This document shows, piece after piece, positions 43,717-51,902 of a DNA stretch of 64,000 nucleotides. Position numbers and translations under genes: made by a program. The DNA lies in the NCBI GenBank assembly GCA_037045455.1, contig JBAOIN010000006.1, positions 128,495 to 192,494 of the forward strand, given 5' to 3'. A model generated the notes under the pieces. That model did no database searches. It saw nothing but the letters and a program-made list of their open reading frames with translations, and was not told where the DNA came from. Source of the stretch: JADKAV01 sp037045455. GTDB taxonomy: Bacteria > Actinomycetota > Actinomycetes > S36-B12 > UBA10799. The first letter of the stretch is position 1. Each line of letters opens with the position of its first letter.

Positions 43717-43795
43717 CGTTTTGTTGCGTTGTCGTCGTTAACGTCGGCGTGTCGCGTCGACAACGCGACACTGCGGGCAACAACACGACAAAACG
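43717..43795. terminator. nested palindrome at the DUF349/relA convergent junction
   Basis: The outer arms CGTTTTGTTGCGTTGTCG (43717-43734) and the 18 bases at 43778-43795 pair throughout, allowing G-U. Inside is a perfect hairpin, GTGTCGCGT (43749-43757) against ACGCGACAC (43763-43771). It fills the 84-bp space between two converging stop codons, so a bidirectional terminator is likely. Its words TGTTGCGT/TGTCGCGT recur at 51.7, 51.8 and 63.1 kb. Confidence 0.72.
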
Positions 43796-43796
43796 G

Positions 43797-46086
43797 CTAC
43801 ACCCGGCGGGCGTCGAACACACCCTCCACACTGCGCACACCCTTGAGAACGGTGTCCAGATGCTTGGGGTCAGCCATCTCGAACGTGAACCGTGAGATCG
43901 CGATCCGGTCCCGGTTTGTGGTGGACGTGGCGCTCAGGATGTTCACGTGGTGGTCGGAGAGCACTCGGGTGACGTCTGACAGCAGCCGGGCCCGGTCGAG
44001 CGCCTCGACCTGGATGTTGACCAGGAACACGCTCTCCGCGCTCGGCCGCCACTGCACCTCGACCAACCGGTCGGGATGTTGTGCCAACTCCGGGAAGTTC
44101 ACGCAGTCCTTGCGGTGCACCGAAACCCCGTTGCCGCGGGTCACGAATCCGACGATGTCGTCGCCCGGGACCGGAGTGCAGCACTTGGACAGCCGGATCC
44201 AGACGTCATCGGCGTTGGCCACCACAACCCCGGGGTCGCCCAGCGGTCCGGAGCGGATCGACGGCGGCGGGGTTTCTTCCTCGGTGTCGTCCGCGGCAGA
44301 CTCCACGCCACCGCGTCCGGCGATGAGCCGGTCCACCACCGTGGCGGCGTCGATCTTGCCCTCACCAATCGAGGCGTACAGCGCGCTGACGTCGGACATC
44401 CGGTAGTAGGCCGCGATGCTGAGGAGGTCGGGGGTGTTCAGCAACCGCTGCATCGGCAACGACCGGCGGCGCAACTCGCGCACCAGCGCGTCCTTGCCGT
44501 GCTCGAGGGCCTCCTCGCGGCGCTCGCGGGAGAACCAGGCGCGGATCTTGCTGCGGGCACGCGGGGAGGCGACGAAGTTCAGCCAGTCGCGGGATGGCCC
44601 CTGCCCCTGCGTCTTGGAGGTGAAGATCTCGACAGTGTCCCCGTTGTCGAGCTTGGACTCCAGCGGGACGAGCTTGCCGTTGACCCGGGCGCCGATCGTG
44701 CGGTGCCCGACCTCGGTGTGGACCGAATATGCGAAGTCCACCGGAGTTGAGCCCGCGGGTAGCGAGATGACGTCGCCCTTGGGCGTGAAGACGAACAGTT
44801 CCCCTGTACCGAGTTCATAGCGAAGGCTGTCCAAGAACTCGTCGGGATCCTCGGTCTCCCGCTGCCACTCCAGCAACTGCCTCAGCCACGCGAACTCGTC
44901 GGGGCCGTCGTCCGTACCACTGCGGCCCTGCTTGTAACGCCAATGTGCCGCGACGCCGTACTCCGCCTGCTGGTGCATCTCCATCGTGCGGATCTGGACC
45001 TCGACGGGCTTGCCCTCCGGGCCGATGACCGTGGTGTGCAGCGAGCGGTAGACGCCGTAACGCGGGCTGGCGATGTAGTCCTTGAACCGCCCCGGCACGG
45101 GGTTCCACTTGGCGTGCAGAAGGCCCAGAACCCCGTAACAGTCAGGGATCGAGTCGACGAGGACACGGACGCCCACAAGGTCGTAGATGTCGGCGAAGTC
45201 CCGGCCGCGCACGATCATCTTTTGATACACGCTGTAATAGTGTTTCGGTCGACCGGTGACCTTCGCACGAATCCGGTTGACGCGCAGTTCCTCGTCGATA
45301 AAGCCGATCACCTGACCCAGGTACTCGTCACGAGACGGCGCCCTTTGTCCGACCAGCCGCACGATCTCGTCGTACATCTTCGGGTACAAGGTCGCGAAGG
45401 CCAGATCCTCGAGCTCCCACTTGATCGTGTTCATCCCGAGCCGGTGGGCCAAGCGGTGCGTAGATCTCCAGCGTTTCGCGGGCCTTCTTCTGCTGTTTGT
45501 TCTCGGGCAGCCAGGAGATGGTACGCATGTTGTGCAGCCGGTCGGCGAGCTTGATGACCAGCACGCGGATGTCGCGGGCCATGGCCACGACCATCTTGCG
45601 GACCGTCTCCGCGGCTGAGGCGTCGCCGTACTGCACCTTGTCGAGCTTCGTGACCCCGTCGACCAGGCGGGCGACTTCGTCGCCGAAGTCCTCCCGCAGC
45701 CGCTCGACGGTGTAGCCGGTGTCCTCGACGGTGTCGTGCAACAGGGCGGCAGCCAGCGTGGTGGGGGTCATGCCCAGCTCGGCCAGGATCGTGGCCACCG
45801 CGAGCGGGTGGGTGATGTAAGGCTCGCCACTGCGCCGTTTCTGCTCGGAGTGCAGGTGGGCAGCCATGACGTAGGCGCGCTCGACCACCAGCTTGTTGGC
45901 CTTGGGGTGGAACTGCCGCAGCGTGCGCAGAAGTGGCTCAAGTTCGGGGACCGTGGTGCGGCTGCTGCCGGTGAGACGGTTCAGCAGTTGCCGGCGGCGG
46001 GGCATTTCGTGGACCAGGCTGGCAGGGGTGATCACCTCCTCCGCCTCGGTCTCGATGCTCTCCTTGGCCACGTCCCACCGCCTCAC
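43797..46086 (-). CDS. relA: bifunctional (p)ppGpp synthetase/hydrolase Rel (apparent frameshift)
   Basis: About 762 residues after repair. The HD hydrolase domain has HLHSEQKRRSGEPYITHPLA, LAAALLHDTVEDTGYT and LADRLHNMRT. The synthetase has GRPKHYYSVYQKM, DIYDLVGVRVLV, the RxKD motif GRFKDYIASPRYGVYRSLHT and EVQIRTMEMHQQAEYG. TGS (FVFTPKGDVISLPAGSTPVD) and a C-terminal ACT domain follow. The frame slips at AA 45451-45452; dropping one base joins ETLEIYAPL to AHRLGMNTIKWE. Rel sets the stringent response. The start is GTG 46086, or GTG 46071. Confidence 0.93.
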
Positions 46087-46175
46087 TTATGGGAGAAGTC
46101 TACGGATCGGGCTGGAGTCTGCCCACCGCCGTCGTCCTTAAGGTCGGCGCTTGCCGGTACTGGAGATTGACCGCG

Positions 46176-46204
46176 CTGCAGCCAATGCCGCGCTTTGGCT
46201 GCAG
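46176..46204 (-). terminator. hairpin between secF and relA
   Basis: CTGCAGCCAA (46176-46185) and TTGGCTGCAG (46195-46204) form a perfect 10-bp stem with a 9-base loop. A second small one, CCGGCG-CAC-CGCCGG, follows. They occupy the 201-bp gap between the secF stop and the relA start, where many actinobacteria have apt. The likely roles are secF terminator or relA leader structure. Confidence 0.5.
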
Positions 46205-46287
46205 ACGGTCGTCCGGCGCACCGCCGGGTGTGAGGATTAACTGCCTCACCACACCGTTTGTTCCTTCAGGCTCGGGCGACCGACGGG

Positions 46288-47415
46288 TCAACTCTTCTTG
46301 CGCTGCGAGCGGGACTGCCGTTTGGGCTGGGCACGGCCGGCGGCGTCCCTGTTCTGCCGGTGCTTGCGATCGGCCGCTGGGGCCAGCCCACCACCACCGG
46401 CCGCCACGGCGGCCTTCTCTGCCGGCTGGTCACCGGTGACTGCTTCGCCGCGCGAGGCCCGACGCTTCATGACTCGCTGGCTCAGCGCCTTCATCGCCGG
46501 CTCCCGCTCCTTCATGTCGCACAAGGCGGGCGTCGCGACGAAGATCGACGAATAGGTGCCGACCGCGGTCCCGACGAACAGCACGAGCGCCAGGTCCTTC
46601 AGCGTTCCGGCACCGAGCAGACCGGCCCCGACGAACAGGATGGAGGCCACCGGCAGCAGCGCCACAATGCTGGTGTTGATGGATCTGATGATGGTCTGGT
46701 TCAGCGCCAGGTTGGCCAGTTCGCTGAACGTGTAGCGGCTCTGGCCGGTGATGCCCTGGGTGTTCTCCTTGACCTTGTCGAACACCACGACCGTGTCGTA
46801 GAGCGAATAGCCCAAGATCGTGAGCAGACCGATCACCGTCGCGGGCGTGACTTCGAAGCCAACGATCGCGTAGATACCGGTGGTGATGATGATGTCGTGA
46901 GCCAGCGCGATGAGCGCAGCCACGGCCATCTTCCACTGGAAGTAGATGGTGAGGAACACCGCCAGCGCGGCCAAGAACACTACGAGCGCGACCGTGGCAC
47001 TGCGGGTGATCTCGCCACCCCACGTCGGCCCGACGTTGCGACTCGAGATCTGATCGGCCGGGACGCCACACGCCTCTGACAGCGCATCCACGATCTTGAC
47101 GCTCTGCCCCTCGGGCACCGCCTCGGTCTGAGCGCGGATGTTGTCCGAGCCGATCTCGGTCACCGCGGCGATCTGCACCCCTGTGGAGCCGATGGCATCC
47201 CGCGCCTGCTGGATCGTACAGCTGGTGCTCGGCACGTAGAACTCGCCGCCACCGCGGAACTCGATGCCCAGGTTCAAACCTCGTACGAGGATCCCACCGA
47301 TCGCGACCAGAATAAGGGCGGCGGAGACGCCGTACCAGACCTTGCGGCGCCCGACGATGTCGAACGACGCCTCGCCGCGGTAGAGCCTTCCACCCAGATC
47401 TCCCAGACGCGACAT
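46288..47415 (-). CDS. secF: protein translocase subunit SecF
   Basis: A 375-residue RND-related membrane protein that works with SecD to complete Sec-dependent export using the proton gradient. It has six helices. The N-terminal block FDIVGRRKVWYGVSAALILV, NLGIEFRGGGEFYVP, then ALIALAHDIIITTGIYAIVG, TILGYSLYDTVVVFDKVKEN and LNQTIIRSINTSIVALLP are SecF signatures. The C-terminal tail is basic with Gly/Ala-rich sequence. It overlaps secD by one base (TGATG). Confidence 0.95.
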   Translation of the reverse strand: MSRLGDLGGRLYRGEASFDIVGRRKVWYGVSAALILVAIGGILVRGLNLGIEFRGGGEFYVPSTSCTIQQARDAIGSTGVQIAAVTEIGSDNIRAQTEAVPEGQSVKIVDALSEACGVPADQISSRNVGPTWGGEITRSATVALVVFLAALAVFLTIYFQWKMAVAALIALAHDIIITTGIYAIVGFEVTPATVIGLLTILGYSLYDTVVVFDKVKENTQGITGQSRYTFSELANLALNQTIIRSINTSIVALLPVASILFVGAGLLGAGTLKDLALVLFVGTAVGTYSSIFVATPALCDMKEREPAMKALSQRVMKRRASRGEAVTGDQPAEKAAVAAGGGGLAPAADRKHRQNRDAAGRAQPKRQSRSQRKKS

Positions 47416-49151
47416 CAGGCGTCCACCTCCTCACGGCTGCGGGTGTGGGTCGCCAGCACTTCCGGTTTGAGCCCCAGCCGACGGGGATCGAGACCGGTCA
47501 AGGGGTGGCCGCTGGTGAACCACTTGTTGCGGGCCAGCAAGGTGACCGTCGGTCTGGTGAACAGGAACGCCACCATGACGTCGATCAGAGTGGTCAGACC
47601 CAGGACGAAGGCGAAACCGCGCACCGCACCCACCGACAAGTAGTACAGCGTCACTGCGGCGAGCAACGAGACGAAGTCCGCGGCCAGGATCGTGTTCCGC
47701 GCCCTCGACCACCCCAAGTCGCAGGCCGCCCGCAGGCTACGTCCTTCCCGGATCTCGTCTCGAATCCGTTCGAAGTAGACGACGAACGAGTCTGCTGTGA
47801 TACCGATCGCCACGATCGCACCGGCCACACCAGCCAAGGTGAGTGCCAGCCCCACGGTGCGCGACAGGACCACGAATACGAAGTAGGTGATGACCGCCGC
47901 GATGATCAGACTGGCCACCGCGACCAGTCCGAGCGCCCGGTAGTACGCCATCAGGTAGAGGATGACCAGCCCCAATCCGATGGCGCCGGCCAGCAGACCC
48001 ACTTGCAGGTAGTCCGCACCGAGGGTCGGGGTGACGGTCTCCACACTGGCGATCTGCAGCGTCAGCGGCAGCGCGCCGAACTTGAGCACCTGCGCCAGCG
48101 CTTTGGCGTCGTCGGGGGTGAAACTACCGCTGATCTGAGCCCGGCCGTCATTGATCGCACTCTGGAAGTACGGCGAGGACACCACGAGGCCGTCAAGCAC
48201 GATGCCGAACTGGTTCTTCGGCGACTGCAGCCCGACGAGTTTGTTGCTCACCTCGGACAGCGCTTGCGTGCCTTCCCCGTCGAATTCGAGGTTGACCACC
48301 CAGCCGGCGCCGCCCTGTGCCAGTCCGGCCGAGGCGTCGGAGATCGAGGTGCCTCTGATGAAGGCAGGCTGTAGCAGGTACTTGGCGGTGCCGTCCTGGT
48401 CGCAGGTAACGATCCACTTGTCGGGGTTGTCGGGCTTGCCGCCCTGCCGGTTGGCCTCGTCGGTGCAGTCGAGTTTGATCAGGGCGTCTTGCAGTACGGG
48501 GTCGTCAGCACTGTCCCCCTCGACCGGCGGCGTGATGCCGTCATCGGCCTTGGTCGCCGTGGCGCTTGGGCTGGCACTAGCGTCCGGGCTCGCGGTGGCG
48601 TCCGGGCTGGCACTCGCGTCGGGGCTGGCACTGGCCTGCGGACTCGCCGACGGGCTCGGGGTGTCGGCGAAGCTGGCATTGCCACTGGCGCCGTTCTTCT
48701 TGGACTTCTTCGTGCCGGTGCCACCGGTTGTACTGGTCTGCGAGGTGTCGATCGGACCAGGGTTCACCACGGTCTCGACCGGCCGGAAGTCCAGCAGTGC
48801 GGTCTGCGACAACTGCTCTGCAAGCTGCCGCTCGTTCACGCCGGGCACCGAGACCACGATCGCGGCATCGTTGCCGGACCCCTGGATCGCCACGTCGGCT
48901 TCTGCCACACCGAAGCCGTTGACCCGCTGCCGGATGATCTCGACGGTTTGCTGCAACTGCTCGTCGGTGATATCCGCGGTTCCCTCCGCCTGCTTCGGCG
49001 TCAGGATGACCTGAGTCCCACCCTGCAGGTCCAGACCCAGTTTCGGGGTATGCGCCTGTCCGGGCCACATCGCCCACACGCCCAGGCCGACCACGATGAT
49101 CAGCAGGGCCAGCAGCGAACGCCAGGGCCTCGATTGTCCGGTTGCAGCCAC
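47415..49151 (-). CDS. secD: protein translocase subunit SecD
   Basis: A 578-residue partner of SecF with six helices. Motifs include KLGLDLQGGTQVILTPKQ, IRQRVNGFGVAEADVAIQG, VVSSPYFQSAINDGRAQISG and the membrane part with AYYRALGLVAVASL, GIAGTI replaced by AGVAGAIVAIGITADSFVVY, and RDEIREGRSLRAACDLGWSR. The first extracytoplasmic domain contains an unusual insert of about 40 residues made of repeated ASPDASASPDATASP-type sequence (about 48545-48660). The start is GTG overlapping the yajC stop as TAGTG. Confidence 0.95.
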   Translation of the reverse strand: MAATGQSRPWRSLLALLIIVVGLGVWAMWPGQAHTPKLGLDLQGGTQVILTPKQAEGTADITDEQLQQTVEIIRQRVNGFGVAEADVAIQGSGNDAAIVVSVPGVNERQLAEQLSQTALLDFRPVETVVNPGPIDTSQTSTTGGTGTKKSKKNGASGNASFADTPSPSASPQASASPDASASPDATASPDASASPSATATKADDGITPPVEGDSADDPVLQDALIKLDCTDEANRQGGKPDNPDKWIVTCDQDGTAKYLLQPAFIRGTSISDASAGLAQGGAGWVVNLEFDGEGTQALSEVSNKLVGLQSPKNQFGIVLDGLVVSSPYFQSAINDGRAQISGSFTPDDAKALAQVLKFGALPLTLQIASVETVTPTLGADYLQVGLLAGAIGLGLVILYLMAYYRALGLVAVASLIIAAVITYFVFVVLSRTVGLALTLAGVAGAIVAIGITADSFVVYFERIRDEIREGRSLRAACDLGWSRARNTILAADFVSLLAAVTLYYLSVGAVRGFAFVLGLTTLIDVMVAFLFTRPTVTLLARNKWFTSGHPLTGLDPRRLGLKPEVLATHTRSREEVDA

Positions 49152-49423
49152 TATCCCTCGTGTCCCTCGTCGGCCATCACGGTGGCGACCGCCGCCCGTG
49201 CGTACTTCACGACCACCCCGTTGCTGATCTCGAGCCCGATGGTGTCGTCGTCCACCCAGCGCACTGTGCCGTAGATCCCGGCCGTTGTCATGACGTCAGC
49301 ACCTTCGCGCACCGCCTGCTGGGCTGCCACGGATTCTCGCTGCCGCTTGCGCAGCGGCCGGATCATGGTGAACCACAGCAGGCCCAGCAAAACCAGGGGA
49401 AGCGCGAGCACGACGACGTCCAT
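49151..49423 (-). CDS. yajC: preprotein translocase accessory subunit YajC
   Basis: A 90-residue protein: an N-terminal membrane helix (VVVLALPLVLLGLLWFTMI), RPLRKRQRESVAAQQAV, then the conserved beta segment GADVMTTAGIYGTVRWVDDD. YajC associates with SecDF. The ATG at 49423 gives the standard start directly before the helix; an upstream in-frame GTG at 49453 would add ten polar residues. The order ruvB-yajC-secD-secF is standard in actinobacteria. Confidence 0.93.
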   Translation of the reverse strand: MDVVVLALPLVLLGLLWFTMIRPLRKRQRESVAAQQAVREGADVMTTAGIYGTVRWVDDDTIGLEISNGVVVKYARAAVATVMADEGHEG

Positions 49424-49437
49424 CCCCCCGATGCTAC

Positions 49438-50484
49438 CTACCCTTCGGCCCACTCCTGTGGATCGGTCAGGGTGAGTTGATCCGGCGTCGGCAGCGGGCT
49501 GCGTCCCAGATGTGCGTAGGCGCGGGAGGTGGCGATGCGGCCGCGCGGGGTGCGTGCCAGGAATCCCGAGCGCAGCAGGAACGGCTCGCAGACTGTCTCC
49601 ACCGTTTCGGCCTCCTCCCCGACCGCGACGGCCAGCGTGGACAGCCCGACCGGTCCACCGCCGAAGTTGTCGACCAGTGCCAGCAGCACGGCGCGGTCGA
49701 GGCGGTCAAGGCCCGATGCGTCCACCTCGAACAGCTCGAGCGCCGCCTCGGTGGAGGGCACATCCACCCGTCCGTCGCCGTGAATCTGGGCGTAGTCCCG
49801 GACGCGGCGCAGCAGCCGGTTGGCGATGCGGGGAGTCCCACGGGAGCGGCCGGCGATGACGGTTAGCGCCTCGGGGTCGGCCTCCATCCTCATGAGGACC
49901 GCGGCTCGGGCGACGATTCGCTGCAACTCCTCCGGTTCGTAGAAGTCCATGTGTGCCGTGAAGCCGAACCGGTCGCGTAACGGGCCGGGCAGCAGACCGG
50001 ACCGAGTCGTGGCACCGACCAGCGTGAACGGCGCCAGGTCTAGCGGGATCGAGGTCGCTCCCGGGCCCTTGCCGACCACGACGTCGACCCGGAAATCCTC
50101 CATGGCCATGTAGAGCATCTCTTCGGCGGGCCGCGACAGCCGATGGATTTCGTCGATGAACAGCACGTCGCCGGGCTGCAGGGCGGTCAGGATGCTCGCA
50201 AGGTCGCCGGCATGGGTGATCGCCGGACCGCTGGTCAGCCGCAATGCTTTGCCGAGTTCTGCGGCAATGATCATGGCCAGCGTGGTCTTGCCCAGTCCCG
50301 GTGGACCGCTGAGCAGGACGTGATCGGCGACATGATCGCGCTGCTTGGCGGCAGCCAGCACCAGGTCCAGCTGATCCTTCACGCGCTGTTGTCCGATGAA
50401 GTCGTGCAAAGAAGTGGGTCGAAGAGCACCCTCGACCATGCGCTCGGTTGCGTCGGCCCCGGCGGCCAGCAGCGGGTCGTTCAC
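49438..50484 (-). CDS. ruvB: Holliday junction branch-migration helicase RuvB
   Basis: A 348-residue AAA+ motor. LRPTSLHDFIGQQRVKDQL, Walker A LSGPPGLGKTTLAMI, Walker B VLFIDEIHRLSRPAEEML, sensor 1 LVGATTRSGLLPGPLRDRFG and the arginine finger region are followed by a winged-helix DNA-binding domain with GGGPVGLSTLAVAVGEE and FLLRSGFLARTPRGR. The start is GTG 50484, overlapping ruvA as GTGA. Confidence 0.97.
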   Translation of the reverse strand: MNDPLLAAGADATERMVEGALRPTSLHDFIGQQRVKDQLDLVLAAAKQRDHVADHVLLSGPPGLGKTTLAMIIAAELGKALRLTSGPAITHAGDLASILTALQPGDVLFIDEIHRLSRPAEEMLYMAMEDFRVDVVVGKGPGATSIPLDLAPFTLVGATTRSGLLPGPLRDRFGFTAHMDFYEPEELQRIVARAAVLMRMEADPEALTVIAGRSRGTPRIANRLLRRVRDYAQIHGDGRVDVPSTEAALELFEVDASGLDRLDRAVLLALVDNFGGGPVGLSTLAVAVGEEAETVETVCEPFLLRSGFLARTPRGRIATSRAYAHLGRSPLPTPDQLTLTDPQEWAEG

Positions 50485-51089
50485 GGTGCGACCGCGGGTG
50501 TGTGATCAAGGACCTGCAGTGCCAGTCGCAGGGCCTCAGGCACGCCGAGTTCGGCTGCTTCGGGACGGGCAGCGACGTCGGTGACTGCGGCCTGCGCTTC
50601 GGGCGCCGACCAACCTAGGCCAGTCAACGCGGCACTGACTTGCAGGCGCCACGACGCGGTGGCTGGCGGGGCTGCGGTCGTGCTGTTCGTCGGCCCCACC
50701 TTTTCTTTGAGGTCGACGATCAGCCGCTGCGCGGTGCGTTTGCCCAGGCCCGAAACCGAGGTCAGCGTCCGCTCGTCCTCACTGCCGATCGCCTGCCTGA
50801 TCTGATCGGCGGAAAGCGCGGCCAGCATGGTCAGCGCCAGCCGGGGGCCGACGCCGGTCACCGTTTGCACAAGCCGGAAGATCTCCCGCTCGTCCGCGCT
50901 GGCGAACCCATAGAGCGTGAGGCTGTCCTCACGCACCACGAGTTCGGTGATCAGGGTGGTCTCTTGACCGAGTTCGGATACGGCCGACGTGCGCGGCGTG
51001 ACGACCAGGGATAGCCCCACGCCGCCGACCTCGACGACGAGTTCATCTGTGCCGCGCTGGAGCACCCGGCCCCGGACCTGGGCGATCAT
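50481..51089 (-). CDS. ruvA: Holliday junction DNA-binding subunit RuvA
   Basis: A 202-residue protein that binds four-way junctions as tetramers. MIAQVRGRVLQRGTDELVVE is the N-terminal OB fold. Two helix-hairpin-helix motifs follow (LVQTVTGVGPRLALTML and LTSVSGLGKRTAQRLIVDLK). The C-terminal domain III (AALTGLGWSAPEAQAAV) contacts RuvB. The start at 51089 overlaps the ruvC stop as ATGA. Confidence 0.96.
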   Translation of the reverse strand: MIAQVRGRVLQRGTDELVVEVGGVGLSLVVTPRTSAVSELGQETTLITELVVREDSLTLYGFASADEREIFRLVQTVTGVGPRLALTMLAALSADQIRQAIGSEDERTLTSVSGLGKRTAQRLIVDLKEKVGPTNSTTAAPPATASWRLQVSAALTGLGWSAPEAQAAVTDVAARPEAAELGVPEALRLALQVLDHTPAVAP

Positions 51090-51574
51090 CCGGCCACCGG
51101 CGTCCGCGAGCGCCACAGGTGACAGATGGCCAGTGCCAGAGCATCGGTCGCATCGGCGGTTCTGGGCAGATCGTGCAGACCGAGAATGCGCCCGACCATG
51201 AACGCGACTTGCTGCTTGTCCGCCCGCCCGGAACCGGTCACCGCCGCTTTCACCTCGGTCGGCGTGTGCTGGTGGACGGCCAGTCCGCGACGGCTGGCGG
51301 CGAGCATGCACACCGCTGCTGCTTGGGCCGTGCCGGTCGCGGTACGAACGTTCTGCTGGGTGAACACCCGCTCCACGACGAGCACGTCAGGTGCCGTGCG
51401 TTCCAGGTGGTCATCCACGGCCAGGAAGACCTCGTGCAGCCGGGTGGCGAGGTCGGTCTGTGGATCGGTCCGCACGACGTCCACGGCGACCGCACGCGCA
51501 CGACCGTCATGGGTCGTCTCCACCACGGCCACACCGCAGCGAGTCAGCCCCGGATCCACCGCCAGCACCCGCAT
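51086..51574 (-). CDS. ruvC: Holliday junction endonuclease RuvC
   Basis: A 162-residue RNase H-fold resolvase. It starts MRVLAVDPGLTRCGVAVVE with catalytic Asp7. VLVVERVFTQQNVRTATGTA holds the catalytic Glu. YTPTEVKAAVTGSGRADKQQ is represented by HTPTEVKAAVTGSGRADKQQ, and the final acidic pair is in TADATDALALAICH. It is first in the coupled ruvC-ruvA-ruvB run. Confidence 0.96.
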   Translation of the reverse strand: MRVLAVDPGLTRCGVAVVETTHDGRARAVAVDVVRTDPQTDLATRLHEVFLAVDDHLERTAPDVLVVERVFTQQNVRTATGTAQAAAVCMLAASRRGLAVHQHTPTEVKAAVTGSGRADKQQVAFMVGRILGLHDLPRTADATDALALAICHLWRSRTPVAG

Positions 51575-51686
51575 CGACTCTCCTCGTACGTCTGTACGGT
51601 GAGCCTACCCGGTCGGGGGGACTGCCTGCGCCCGGCGCGCCGTCTCTCTTGGGCGCTTTGTTGGTGGACGTTGGCCGCGCTGGTGC

Positions 51687-51767
51687 GGGGTTTTGTCGCG
51701 AAGTTGCCCGCGCTGTCGCGATGTTGTCACGACACGCCGCGATTAGCGACGACAACGCAGCAAACCC
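51687..51767. repeat. nested palindrome, TGTCGCG type, copy A
   Basis: The left words TGTCGCGAAGTTG (51694) and TGTCGCGATGTTG (51714) are 20 bp apart. On the right, GACACGCCGCGA (51731) and GACAACGCAGCA (51751) are also 20 bp apart. The outer arms run GGGTTTTGTCGCG... against ...GCAGCAAACCC. Pairing is imperfect. With copy B it fills the 328-bp gap 51575-51902 between the WS/DGAT stop and the ruvC start, in which I see no gene. Confidence 0.68.
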
Positions 51768-51808
51768 GGGCGTGGGCAAGTAGTCGGCGTCACACTTGCC
51801 GCCCGTTC

Positions 51809-51901
51809 TGTCGCGTTGTTGGCCCGCGCTGTCGCGGTGTTGTCGCGAAACGCCGCGATCAAAGACCCCGACGACGCCACAGCGAAACCAACATCGCGAC
51901 A
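51809..51901. repeat. nested palindrome, TGTCGCG type, copy B
   Basis: The outer arms TGTCGCGTTGTTGG (51809-51822) and CCAACATCGCGACA (51888-51901) match at 13 of 14 positions. Inner CGCTGT (51827-51832) pairs with ACAGCG (51879-51884) about the same centre, and TGTCGCG recurs 21 bp after the first copy. It ends two bases before the WS/DGAT stop triplet, a terminator position. Confidence 0.72.
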
Positions 51902-51902
51902 A

